The notes beneath the pieces are model-generated. The model made no database searches. It saw only the letters and a program-made list of their open reading frames with translations, and was not told the origin of the DNA. A stretch of 10,888 bases of DNA. Origin: Candidatus Woesearchaeota archaeon (lineage in GTDB: Archaea > Nanobdellota > Nanobdellia > UBA10117 > WJKY01). Positions 6,492 to 10,888 of this stretch are shown piece by piece; within the stretch, counting starts at the first letter, position 1, and every line of letters starts with the position of its first letter. The position numbers and the translations under genes were made by a program. The stretch covers positions 1 through 10,888 of the forward strand of contig WJKY01000040.1 of NCBI GenBank assembly GCA_014728835.1, written 5' to 3'.

Positions 6492-6841
6492 ATTTGCTTT
6501 TGTTTTTCTAATCGCACCCAATTAATAAATGCTTTGACTCGTTTATGAGCTTTTTCTATATCTAATTTATTTACGTGGCGCCTTGTAGACATTTTCCAAA
6601 GCTCTAAGAAATATGCTGAGAATTCTTTTTCTTGTTCTGATGAAGATTTTTCTAATTGTTTTTGTATTAACATAGGACTTACTTTGCTATGGCTATCTAA
6701 ATCAAAATGTTCTGCAACAGCTAAATTAGCTGCTTTTAAAATATGATTTAAAATTGCTGGCAAATAATCTTCAGCATTTGCTCTGCATAAAAGAAAATCT
6801 GCTAATTTTAATTTCTCATTTGCTTTGTCTAATTTACTCAT
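6488..6841 (-). CDS. Small helical protein, HEPN-like (117 aa)
   Basis: I do not recognise a named family. The protein is predicted to be almost wholly alpha-helical, with a pattern LKLADFLL followed by LPAILNHILKAANLAVAEHF (residues 12-46) that resembles the helical core of HEPN domains and also the N-terminal part of the preceding gene's product. No clear RNase-type Rx4-6H motif is seen, so if it is HEPN-like it may lack nuclease activity. The ATG at 6841 overlaps the upstream stop by 8 bases, and its own TGA overlaps the PIN-PilT ATG by 4 bases. The tight coupling suggests it acts with the ATPase, perhaps as an adaptor or regulator. That is inference from position only. Confidence 0.75.
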   Translation of the reverse strand: MSKLDKANEKLKLADFLLCRANAEDYLPAILNHILKAANLAVAEHFDLDSHSKVSPMLIQKQLEKSSSEQEKEFSAYFLELWKMSTRRHVNKLDIEKAHKRVKAFINWVRLEKQKQI

Positions 6842-7319
6842 TTTTAATCACTGCTTTAATATCATTTACAAATTTTCTAGTAACACTAGAATATCTTTTT
6901 ACTGAGTTCAAATCTAATGTGGCTGTATCATAATCGTGAGACGTCAATATATATTTATTGCCGCGTCTGAATCGCATTGTGCCGTTTTTGTCGTATTTAT
7001 AAACTTCTAATAATTTGCCAAGTAATCTGTAATACTTAGGATCAAATTTGTATTTTTCTTCTAATTTTTGCCTGTAAATGCTGATTTCCATGGCAAAATT
7101 TTTTGGATATGCTTCTATTTGTTTGTAATATCTTTCATATTCTAGCAAAGATTGTAATGCTGCTCTGCTAGCAGTTATTATGTGCCCTGCTATAGCTAGC
7201 AAGAACTTTGTTTCTTTAATCATTGGATAAGTCATATAAAGAAGATGATCTGCAACTTCGATTTCTTTTTTTGCTATCTGCATAAGTTGCTCATGTTTGG
7301 TGTCTAACCTCGCTACCAT
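6834..7319 (-). CDS. Helical protein, HEPN-like (161 aa)
   Basis: This is the first gene of the minus-strand operon that ends with the PIN-PilT ATPase. Residues 22-60 (VADHLLYMTY then LLAIAGHIITASRAALQSLL) share spacing and residues with residues 12-46 of the next gene: an A-D-x-L-L motif, then about twenty residues later a buried histidine in an H-I-x-x-A helix. The two may be distant paralogues of a HEPN-like helical fold. The C-terminal half, with basic MRFRRGNKYIL (115-125), is distinct and could bind nucleic acid. The ATG at 7319 has a TATA-like AATTAAATAA about 26 bases upstream and practically no leader. Function is unknown; a partner role for the ATPase is inferred from operon structure. 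Confidence 0.75.
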   Translation of the reverse strand: MVARLDTKHEQLMQIAKKEIEVADHLLYMTYPMIKETKFLLAIAGHIITASRAALQSLLEYERYYKQIEAYPKNFAMEISIYRQKLEEKYKFDPKYYRLLGKLLEVYKYDKNGTMRFRRGNKYILTSHDYDTATLDLNSVKRYSSVTRKFVNDIKAVIKNE

Positions 7320-7340
7320 AGTTTATTTTAAGTAGTAATC

Positions 7341-7350
7341 TTATTTAATT
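7341..7350. promoter_or_regulatory. TATA-like element, possibly bidirectional
   Basis: On the minus strand AATTAAATAA is about 26 bases before the ATG at 7319. On the plus strand the same A/T block is about 26 bases before 7371, where a hairpin-rich noncoding stretch begins. A second plus-strand candidate is TTTATAT at 7366-7372. Confidence 0.4.
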
Positions 7351-7370
7351 TTTTAGGTAAGAAACTTTAT

Positions 7371-7550
7371 ATGTCCGTCGCTGCAATGCCTCAGTATATC
7401 CGCAACCGCGGTGAAGGTAAGCGCATTCCCCAATTCGAACGAAGTTCGAATGGGCCCCATCGAAACTATGTTTGATTAGGGCTTTGGACTGCACTGCACG
7501 GGATGCCGGCTTTGCCGAGATCGCATCTCGTGTCGCAACGGCGAAACGTT
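7371..7550 (+). ncRNA. Unassigned structured RNA candidate upstream of tRNA-Thr
   Basis: The bases between the operon promoter and tRNA-Thr lack a convincing gene but are dense in perfect stems and visibly richer in G and C than nearby genes. ATTCGAAC (7433-7440) pairs with GTTCGAAT (7444-7451), extended by CCC/GGG. CGAGAT pairs with ATCTCG near 7516-7530. GCAACG pairs with CGTTGC around GCGAAA, running into the tRNA start. GCAT(T)CCC (7423-7430) can pair with GGGATGC (7500-7506) to close a domain, and CCGTCGC (7375-7381) with GCAACGG (7535-7541) with one mismatch. I could not fit it to a tRNA, SRP RNA, RNase P RNA or a C/D guide. It could be a tRNA leader rather than a separate RNA. Confidence 0.4.
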
Positions 7551-7624
7551 GCTTCGGTAGCATAGTCTGGTAATGCGTCTGCCTCGTAAGCAGAAGATCG
7601 AGAGTTCAAATCTCTCCCGGGGCT
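7551..7624 (+). tRNA. tRNA-Thr(CGU)
   Basis: A complete, intron-free cloverleaf of 74 bases. Acceptor GCTTCGG pairs with CCGGGGC (two G-U pairs), D-stem GCAT/ATGC surrounds AGTCTGGTA, anticodon stem TCTGC/GCAGA surrounds CTCGTAA (anticodon CGT), and T-arm GAGAG-TTCAAAT-CTCTC is regular. The discriminator is T7624 and CCA is not encoded. The TatD-like gene starts five bases later, so the two are probably on one transcript. Confidence 0.96.
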
Positions 7625-7629
7625 TTAAT

Positions 7630-8379
7630 ATGAAACCATTTGATATACATGTGCATTTTGAGGCATTTAAGCCAAAACAAGTAGATGGGCTTATTGCAGA
7701 TGCTAAAAAAGTTTTATCTGGAGCAATAAATCCAGGCACATATCCAAAAGCAAATAGGGTAGTTCTAAAACTAGCTAGAAAATATAAAGATTTTATTTGG
7801 CCTGCATTAGCTGTTCATCCAATTTATCTGCCTAAAATGACTGATGAACAGATAGAACAAGAACTTGATTTTATTTCAAAGCAAAACATTGTTGCGATTG
7901 GTGAAGCTGGTCTGGATTATTTTTGGCTGAAAAAAGTTATTAAGAAAAATGTTGATGAAGAAAAAAAGCGGCAAATTAAGTTTTTCAAAAAGCAAATTAA
8001 ATTAGCAGATAAAATGAATATTCCTATTATTATTCATTCGCGCTGGTCAATTGCTCGCGTTATAAAAATTCTAAAAGAAATGCGTCCTAAAAAAGCTGTG
8101 CTACATGGTTTTAGTGGGAATCTAGAACAAGCAAAAGACATGATTGATTTGGGATATATGCTATCTAATGGTCCGCGAGTTAGGGAATTTTTTAAGGATT
8201 TGCCTCTGAACAAAATTTTATTAGAAACTGATGCGCCATACATGAAAGTTAATGATAGAAATGCTGCTCCAAAAGATATTCTTTTGGCTGTGAAAAAATT
8301 AGCAGAGCTAAAAAATATTTCAGAGGAAAAAGTAATTAAACAGACAAACAAAAATGTGAAAAAATATTTTGAGATTTAA
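7630..8379 (+). CDS. TatD-family metal-dependent hydrolase
   Basis: This is a TIM-barrel amidohydrolase-superfamily protein; relatives act as DNA 3' exonucleases or other metal-dependent hydrolases in the cytoplasm. The 249 residues show the expected metal-site order: HVH (7-9), GEAGLDY with E92, IIIHSR with H136, LHGFSG with H159, and LLETDAPYM with D201. The length fits the family. The ATG at 7630 is used because it puts HxH at residue 7; the longer frame runs back into tRNA-Thr. With only five bases between tRNA and start codon, the mRNA probably begins as the 3' part of a tRNA-containing transcript released by RNase Z. The 3' end overlaps the convergent PAC2 gene by four bases. The natural substrate is not known. 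Confidence 0.93.
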   Translation: MKPFDIHVHFEAFKPKQVDGLIADAKKVLSGAINPGTYPKANRVVLKLARKYKDFIWPALAVHPIYLPKMTDEQIEQELDFISKQNIVAIGEAGLDYFWLKKVIKKNVDEEKKRQIKFFKKQIKLADKMNIPIIIHSRWSIARVIKILKEMRPKKAVLHGFSGNLEQAKDMIDLGYMLSNGPRVREFFKDLPLNKILLETDAPYMKVNDRNAAPKDILLAVKKLAELKNISEEKVIKQTNKNVKKYFEI

Positions 8380-9092
8380 CTAACGTAAGAAGCAGTTTCT
8401 TTTTTCTTTTTAACTTTTTTTGCTTTTTGTGTTTGTGCAAGGATGTTTTTTAATTTTTCCTCAAATTTATCTGCTTTTTTTAGCAATGGTTTAGGATCTA
8501 TCTTCAAACCCAAATACTTATCTAAAATTTTAATTATTTTTGCAGCTGCTCTGCTATCTGGCAATTTAGAATGTGTCTCTGCAAAAATAAAGGTTGATTT
8601 AACTTCTTTAGGTAGCTTTAAAATTAGAGCGCCTGAAATACCTAAAATTATTCCTTCTTCTAAAGGATTTAAATCAGCTTTTTCAAGTTTCTTTTTATTT
8701 GAAGATGCGTTAGTATAATAATAAGCTTCAGGTTCTTCTCTCTCTACTGATGAAGCTATGCCTTCCACGCTAATTAATTCTTTTGCATCTAATTTTTTGT
8801 AAAGAGAAGCTATTGCCTTTACTGTCTCCCATTCCATATCTTTTATTCCAGTTAAAGCTTGTAAAACAACAATATTGTGTTTTTTGTTGTAAAAAATCTC
8901 TAATGGTTGTACAACCTTACTATCATGTATAATTGCAACTGGATTAATATCCTCAGATGTAATCTTTCCAATTGATTTGAATTTAAGGTGGTCTAATAAA
9001 TATTCTGTGGCTATAGTTGCTACAAATCCAAAGCCTGGAAAACCTTCAATTATAATTGGATTTTTTGGTGTTTCAGTAAGTTCAACTTTCAT
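8376..9092 (-). CDS. PAC2-family protein (proteasome assembly chaperone homologue)
   Basis: The product belongs to the PAC2 family, whose eukaryotic members chaperone assembly of the 20S proteasome alpha ring; archaeal members of this ATP-grasp-neighbour family have uncertain roles. Supporting features are the N-terminal IIIEGFPGFGFVATIATEYL block (13-32), the SVEGIAS segment, and an ISGALIL region followed by FAETHSKLPDSRAAAKIIKIL. The C-terminus is a lysine-rich tail. The ATG at 9092 is preferred over an in-frame ATG at 9119 because a GGGAGAGG ribosome site ends four bases before it and a TATA-like ATTTAAAT at 9131-9138 predicts a start of transcription near 9108, inside the longer version. 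It converges on the TatD-like gene with a four-base overlap. Confidence 0.9.
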   Translation of the reverse strand: MKVELTETPKNPIIIEGFPGFGFVATIATEYLLDHLKFKSIGKITSEDINPVAIIHDSKVVQPLEIFYNKKHNIVVLQALTGIKDMEWETVKAIASLYKKLDAKELISVEGIASSVEREEPEAYYYTNASSNKKKLEKADLNPLEEGIILGISGALILKLPKEVKSTFIFAETHSKLPDSRAAAKIIKILDKYLGLKIDPKPLLKKADKFEEKLKNILAQTQKAKKVKKKKETASYVS

Positions 9093-9096
9093 TTGG

Positions 9097-9104
9097 CCTC
9101 TCCC
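9097..9104 (-). promoter_or_regulatory. Shine-Dalgarno site of the PAC2 gene
   Basis: GGGAGAGG on the minus strand ends four bases before the ATG at 9092 and decides this start over the ATG at 9119. Confidence 0.65.
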
Positions 9105-9130
9105 TAAGTTAAATAGCATAGAATTGCTTT

Positions 9131-9138
9131 ATTTAAAT
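9131..9138 (-). promoter_or_regulatory. TATA box of the PAC2 gene
   Basis: Palindromic ATTTAAAT is centred about 26 bases before 9108, giving a short leader that contains the GGGAGAGG site. Another TATA-like block (CTTATAAAAAG, 9147-9157) could serve either strand. Confidence 0.45.
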
Positions 9139-9202
9139 AGATTCCCCTTATAAAAAGCACTTAAAAAAGATAAATCGCAACCTTTAAAAAGGGAAATTAT
9201 GA

Positions 9203-9389
9203 CTTTAAGGTAGTGATTCTGGAAGACTACATTAGTAGTCGCAGCAAAGCTTTGCTTTGTTGTGCCCTCCTTCCAGTTCTCACACCTCCTAATTCGGGTT
9301 TTATACTCGAATATCGAGCCTTGAGTTTACTCAAGGTTCATTATAAACTGGCGCAGAAACCTTTGAAACTGCGCCATAAATACTTAAAG
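9203..9389 (+). ncRNA. Multi-hairpin RNA: leader or independent noncoding RNA
   Basis: The intergenic region holds five strong stems and no convincing gene. GTGA/TCAC (9213-9216, 9280-9283) and CTGGAAG/CTTCCAG (9219-9225, 9270-9276) enclose GACTAC/GTAGTC (9225-9240) and a ten-pair stem (9240-9249 with 9255-9264). Then come ATTCGGGT/ACTCGAAT (9292-9312), a ten-pair stem 9316-9325 with 9330-9339, and GGCGCAG/CTGCGCC (9350-9356, 9369-9375). An outer stem CTTTAAG (9203-9209) can pair with CTTAAAG (9383-9389), which includes the likely ribosome site of the next gene. A TATA-like TTTAAAAAG (9183-9191) would start transcription near 9213; one at 9147-9157 would start it earlier and include the outer stem. 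No known RNA family was recognised. Confidence 0.5.
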
Positions 9390-9397
9390 GATGGAAA

Positions 9398-9640
9398 ATG
9401 GGAAAGGAATACGACTTTAATGAAGCTTTTGCAGAAGCATATACAGAACTGATAGGCCCTAAAACTCATAAACGGTCTACTGAAGCACAAATATTATACA
9501 TAAAAGGTGTAAAAGGTCTAGAGCAATATATTGCGCAAAAGAGATTACAAAACCCTGAAATAGCAGATTTCACAGAAAGCGGCATGAAATTAAAAAAGTT
9601 ACTTCATGATATAACTAATCTCGTGTCTAGACTTAACTAA
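9398..9640 (+). CDS. Small protein of unknown function (80 aa)
   Basis: The product is a soluble, probably helical protein without signal peptide or metal motifs. I do not recognise a family. Its N-terminal half is acidic to neutral (EYDFNEAFAEAYTELIGP) and its C-terminus leucine-rich (LKKLLHDITNLVSRLN). The ATG at 9398 follows a modest AAAGGA ribosome site at 9386-9391, and codon use resembles neighbouring genes. It follows the structured leader described at 9203-9389, so it may be under RNA-level control. A T-rich termination region follows. The gene is real more likely than not because it starts and ends cleanly between a structured leader and a terminator, but the evidence is thin. Confidence 0.7.
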   Translation: MGKEYDFNEAFAEAYTELIGPKTHKRSTEAQILYIKGVKGLEQYIAQKRLQNPEIADFTESGMKLKKLLHDITNLVSRLN

Positions 9641-9668
9641 TTTTTATTTTTAATTTTTATTTTTAATA
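9641..9668 (+). terminator. T-rich archaeal terminator
   Basis: Two copies of a TTTTTATTTTTAA-like block follow the stop codon of the 80-residue gene. T-tracts of this sort end archaeal transcription, and the 5S promoter starts immediately downstream. Confidence 0.6.
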
Positions 9669-9671
9669 AAG

Positions 9672-9679
9672 CTTATAAA
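9672..9679 (+). promoter_or_regulatory. TATA box of 5S rRNA
   Basis: CTTATAAA is centred about 25 bases before the first 5S base at 9701, so this 5S gene has its own promoter and is not joined to 16S-23S within the window. Confidence 0.65.
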
Positions 9680-9700
9680 CCCTTAAAATTCACAAATTAT

Positions 9701-9817
9701 TGTCAGCGGTCAAAGCACCGAGGTAATACCTGATCTCATTTCGAACTCAGAAGTTAAGCTCGGTTACGTTTTGGTGTGTACTTCGTCATACGCGGGAAAG
9801 CCAAAAAGCTGCTGACA
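9701..9817 (+). rRNA. 5S ribosomal RNA
   Basis: The 117-base gene has terminal helix TGTCAGC (9701-9707) with GCTGACA (9811-9817) and the expected conserved internal parts: CAAAGCACCGAGG near the start, TCTCATTTCGAACTCAGAAG in the loop B-C region, GTTAAGCTCGGT, and the GTACT and CGCGGGAAA segments of the second arm. It is a stand-alone gene with its own TATA box. Its 3' end, plus five following bases, recurs exactly 150 bases downstream, so the stop point of the mature RNA has an alternative. Confidence 0.95.
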
Positions 9818-9822
9818 TTATA
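9807..9822 (+). repeat. Direct repeat, copy 1 (5S 3' end)
   Basis: AGCTGCTGACATTATA comprises the last eleven bases of 5S and five bases beyond. It is identical to copy 2 at 9957-9972, offset by 150 bases. Confidence 0.9.
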
Positions 9823-9956
9823 ATCTTCCACGATTATGAAGCGGTTCTCACTTCCCAAATCAAATGAAATTCGATTGGGTGTTCGAAAGTCTAAGCAACA
9901 GCCCAAAGTATATTCAACCAAGTTGAATATGCTAGCTCTAGTCCTGAGCGCAGGAC
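9823..9956 (+). other. Hairpin-rich block between duplicated 5S ends
   Basis: These 134 bases hold CCCAAATC/GATTGGG (9854-9861, 9873-9879), a nine-pair stem ATATTCAAC/GTTGAATAT (9910-9918, 9922-9930) and GTCCTG/CAGGAC (9941-9946, 9951-9956). Another stem, ATAATC/GATTAT, spans the left junction (9820-9837). No coding frame, tRNA or known RNA was found. It may be an insertion, a processed spacer, or part of an enlarged 5S precursor. Confidence 0.55.
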
Positions 9957-9972
9957 AGCTGCTGACATTATA
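9957..9972 (+). repeat. Direct repeat, copy 2 (5S 3' end)
   Basis: Exact second copy of the 16 bases at 9807-9822. It could also pair with the 5S 5' strand TGTCAGC. Confidence 0.9.
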
Positions 9973-9973
9973 C

Positions 9974-9980
9974 TTATATA
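9974..9980 (+). promoter_or_regulatory. TATA box of rnp4
   Basis: TTATATA is centred 25 bases before the ATG at 10002, supporting leaderless transcription starting at that codon rather than at the ATG of 9996. Confidence 0.5.
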
Positions 9981-10001
9981 TTCTTAAATTCTTAGATGAT
10001 T

Positions 10002-10334
10002 ATGGCTCGTAGAACTAAACCTGACTGGCAACAGGAAATTGCTAAGGAGCGAATAAGCATATTATTTAAGGAAGCTCTAAAGCAAGCAAAAGCTGGCAAC
10101 TTGGATAGAGCAAATAGATATGTTTTCTTGGCTCGCAAGTTAAGTATGAAATATCAAGTTCAGATTCCTAAGGCTTTGCGGCGCAAGTTCTGCCATAAAT
10201 GCTATCATTATTTATTGCCTGGCAAAACAGTTAAAGTGCGAACAAATCCTAAAACGCGCGCTGTGGAAATGCAATGCTTGGATTGCAAGCATATTAATCG
10301 CTATCCCTACTCAAAAACTAAGAGGTCCAAATAA
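10002..10334 (+). CDS. rnp4: RNase P protein subunit Rpp21/Rnp4
   Basis: This subunit binds the catalytic RNA of archaeal RNase P, together with Rpp29, and helps remove tRNA 5' leaders. The 110 residues fit the family: an N-terminal helical half ending in LARKLSMKYQVQIPKALRRK, then a zinc ribbon with C64/C67 (FCHKC) and C92/C95 (CLDC), and the usual LLPG and VKVR strand. The C-terminus is basic. Starts at 9996 and 10002 are both ATG; 10002 is preferred because the TATA at 9974-9980 places transcription there and M-A-R-R is a common beginning. It follows the 5S region and overlaps the convergent nuclease gene by 17 bases. Confidence 0.94.
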   Translation: MARRTKPDWQQEIAKERISILFKEALKQAKAGNLDRANRYVFLARKLSMKYQVQIPKALRRKFCHKCYHYLLPGKTVKVRTNPKTRAVEMQCLDCKHINRYPYSKTKRSK

Positions 10335-10815
10335 CTAAATTTTTCTCTTTTGCGTGTGTTTCTAAGCAGTCAAATAAGAAAGAGTGCTTCGTGTCTGGCT
10401 CGTACGGATATGATTCTGCGTAGCCGCTTGAAACCATTTCTGCATTTACAAATAAATCATCTGTATAAAGATAATATAAATAGCGGCCATATTTGCCTGT
10501 CTCAGAAACATCTTGTTCAAGATATAAAGTTTTGTTTAAAGTTAGGCTTCCAAGATAATCGCCAGCTTCTGAGTAATATTCATAACTTTTTTCTGGTGTA
10601 TCAATTCCAATCAAACGAACTTTTTTTCCATTTGTTAAAACAAGTGTATCACCATCAACAATACGCTGAACTTGTGCAGTTGGATAATCTTGCGCGTCTG
10701 CAATTAATTGTGGTATTTCAGCAACTGCATCTTTACAAGTTTGCGGCTCTTCTGAAACACAGCCACTTGCTAAAATTAAAAATATGATTAGAATCAGAAT
10801 TATTTTTCTTTTCAT
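10318..10815 (-). CDS. Secreted or lipid-anchored thermonuclease (SNase-like)
   Basis: The mature part is a staphylococcal-nuclease fold. The calcium-site VDGDT (53-57) and IDTPE (71-75) motifs and the catalytic residues R67, E75 and R111 (KYGRYLYYLY) match R35, E43 and R87 of the S. aureus enzyme by alignment from memory. It should cut DNA or RNA with calcium. An N-terminal hydrophobic segment (5-17) ends in LASGC, a lipobox-like site with Cys19, so the protein is probably exported and perhaps lipid-anchored. The ATG at 10815 is chosen because the signal peptide follows directly; a TTG at 10839 would add eight residues. It is the reverse partner of rnp4, with a 17-base convergent overlap. 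Possible roles are nucleic-acid scavenging or attack on a neighbour cell. Confidence 0.9.
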   Translation of the reverse strand: MKRKIILILIIFLILASGCVSEEPQTCKDAVAEIPQLIADAQDYPTAQVQRIVDGDTLVLTNGKKVRLIGIDTPEKSYEYYSEAGDYLGSLTLNKTLYLEQDVSETGKYGRYLYYLYTDDLFVNAEMVSSGYAESYPYEPDTKHSFLFDCLETHAKEKNLVIWTS

Positions 10816-10818
10816 AAG

Positions 10819-10826
10819 CTTTAATA
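10819..10826 (+). promoter_or_regulatory. TATA-like element for the gene at 10850
   Basis: CTTTAATA is centred about 26 bases before the ATG at 10850, which would make that gene leaderless. Confidence 0.4.
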
Positions 10827-10837
10827 GGAGTTTTTGC

Positions 10838-10846
10838 AATTAAAAG
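10838..10846 (-). promoter_or_regulatory. TATA-like element for the nuclease gene
   Basis: On the minus strand CTTTTAATT is centred about 26 bases before the ATG at 10815, again implying little or no leader. Confidence 0.4.
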
Positions 10847-10849
10847 TTT

Positions 10850-10888
10850 ATGATACTTAAGGTAAAAGTTAAGGCAAATGCTAGCAAA
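10850..10888 (+). CDS. Start of a protein, possibly DUF167/UPF0235 (partial)
   Basis: An ATG at 10850 opens a frame that runs to the window edge through 13 codons (MILKVKVKANASK). The pattern V-K-V-K-x-N-A-S-K resembles the first strand of DUF167/UPF0235 proteins, small conserved proteins of uncertain function. A TATA-like element 26 bases upstream supports a leaderless start. Only 13 residues are visible, so the family name is tentative. Confidence 0.45.
   Translation, partial: MILKVKVKANASK

Noticed and set aside
7371..7550. Another intron-rich tRNA in the hairpin block
   Set aside because: TTCGAAT/TTCGAAC loops are present, but no acceptor stem, D-arm and T-stem can be combined into a cloverleaf on either strand.
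7345..7739. Two minus-strand frames opposite tRNA-Thr and the hairpin block
   Set aside because: They owe their length to structured RNA sequence, overlap a clear tRNA, and have no recognisable product.
9203..9389. tRNA interpretation based on a seven-pair end stem
   Set aside because: The bases next to the outer stem do not form D- or T-arms, and position 14 would not be A.
9213..9452. A 79-codon plus-strand frame over the structured leader
   Set aside because: It has no ribosome site, crosses five perfect hairpins and overlaps the better-supported 80-residue gene in another frame.
9818..9972. An RNase P RNA beside the rnp4 gene
   Set aside because: A GAAAGTC string occurs, but the conserved CR-I and CR-V partners in the right order are absent and the region is too short.
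10350..10787. A 145-codon plus-strand frame opposite the nuclease
   Set aside because: It is a shadow of the thermonuclease gene, which has all expected catalytic motifs on the other strand.
1..10888. CRISPR arrays, insertion sequences or prophage genes
   Set aside because: No regularly spaced repeats, transposase, integrase or phage structural gene was seen on either strand.

Overview
The window looks like a compact, AT-rich archaeal chromosome segment. Archaeal or archaeal/eukaryotic-type information genes carry this call: deoxyhypusine synthase, peptidyl-tRNA hydrolase 2, a Dph6-like diphthine-ammonia ligase, the RNase P subunit Rpp21/Rnp4, a PAC2-family proteasome-assembly-chaperone homologue and a PIN-PilT ATPase. 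tRNA introns with bulge-helix-bulge (BHB) junctions, TATA boxes about 25 bases from starts, and several apparently leaderless genes agree. The small genes, tight packing and unusual tRNA introns would suit a DPANN-type lineage (Woesearchaeota/Pacearchaeota-like), but that placement is inference.

Left part (1-2540): the tail of a very lysine-rich protein is joined by a one-base stop/start overlap to deoxyhypusine synthase, then a 49-residue zinc-ribbon protein and Pth2, all on the plus strand. They meet a convergent Dph6-like gene end to end. Middle (2541-4871): an intron-containing tRNA-Gly(UCC), a convergent MFS transporter, a divergent PIG-L deacetylase, and a tRNA-Arg(CCU) interrupted by three introns. 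Then (4872-7319) comes a minus-strand operon of two small helical proteins that resemble each other and a PIN-PilT ATPase.

Right part (7320-10888): a hairpin-rich noncoding stretch precedes tRNA-Thr(CGU), with a TatD-like hydrolase starting five bases after it and a convergent PAC2 protein. A second structured noncoding stretch precedes a small unknown protein. 5S rRNA follows, then a hairpin-rich block ending in a 16-base exact copy of the 5S 3' end. Rnp4, a convergent secreted or lipoprotein nuclease, and the first codons of a possible DUF167-like protein finish the window.

Much of the content serves translation: modification of aIF5A (hypusine) and EF2 (diphthamide), peptidyl-tRNA recycling, tRNA 5' processing, tRNAs and 5S rRNA. 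The most unusual signals are at RNA level: the triple-intron tRNA-Arg, the duplicated 5S end around a structured insert, and two unassigned structured RNA candidates.
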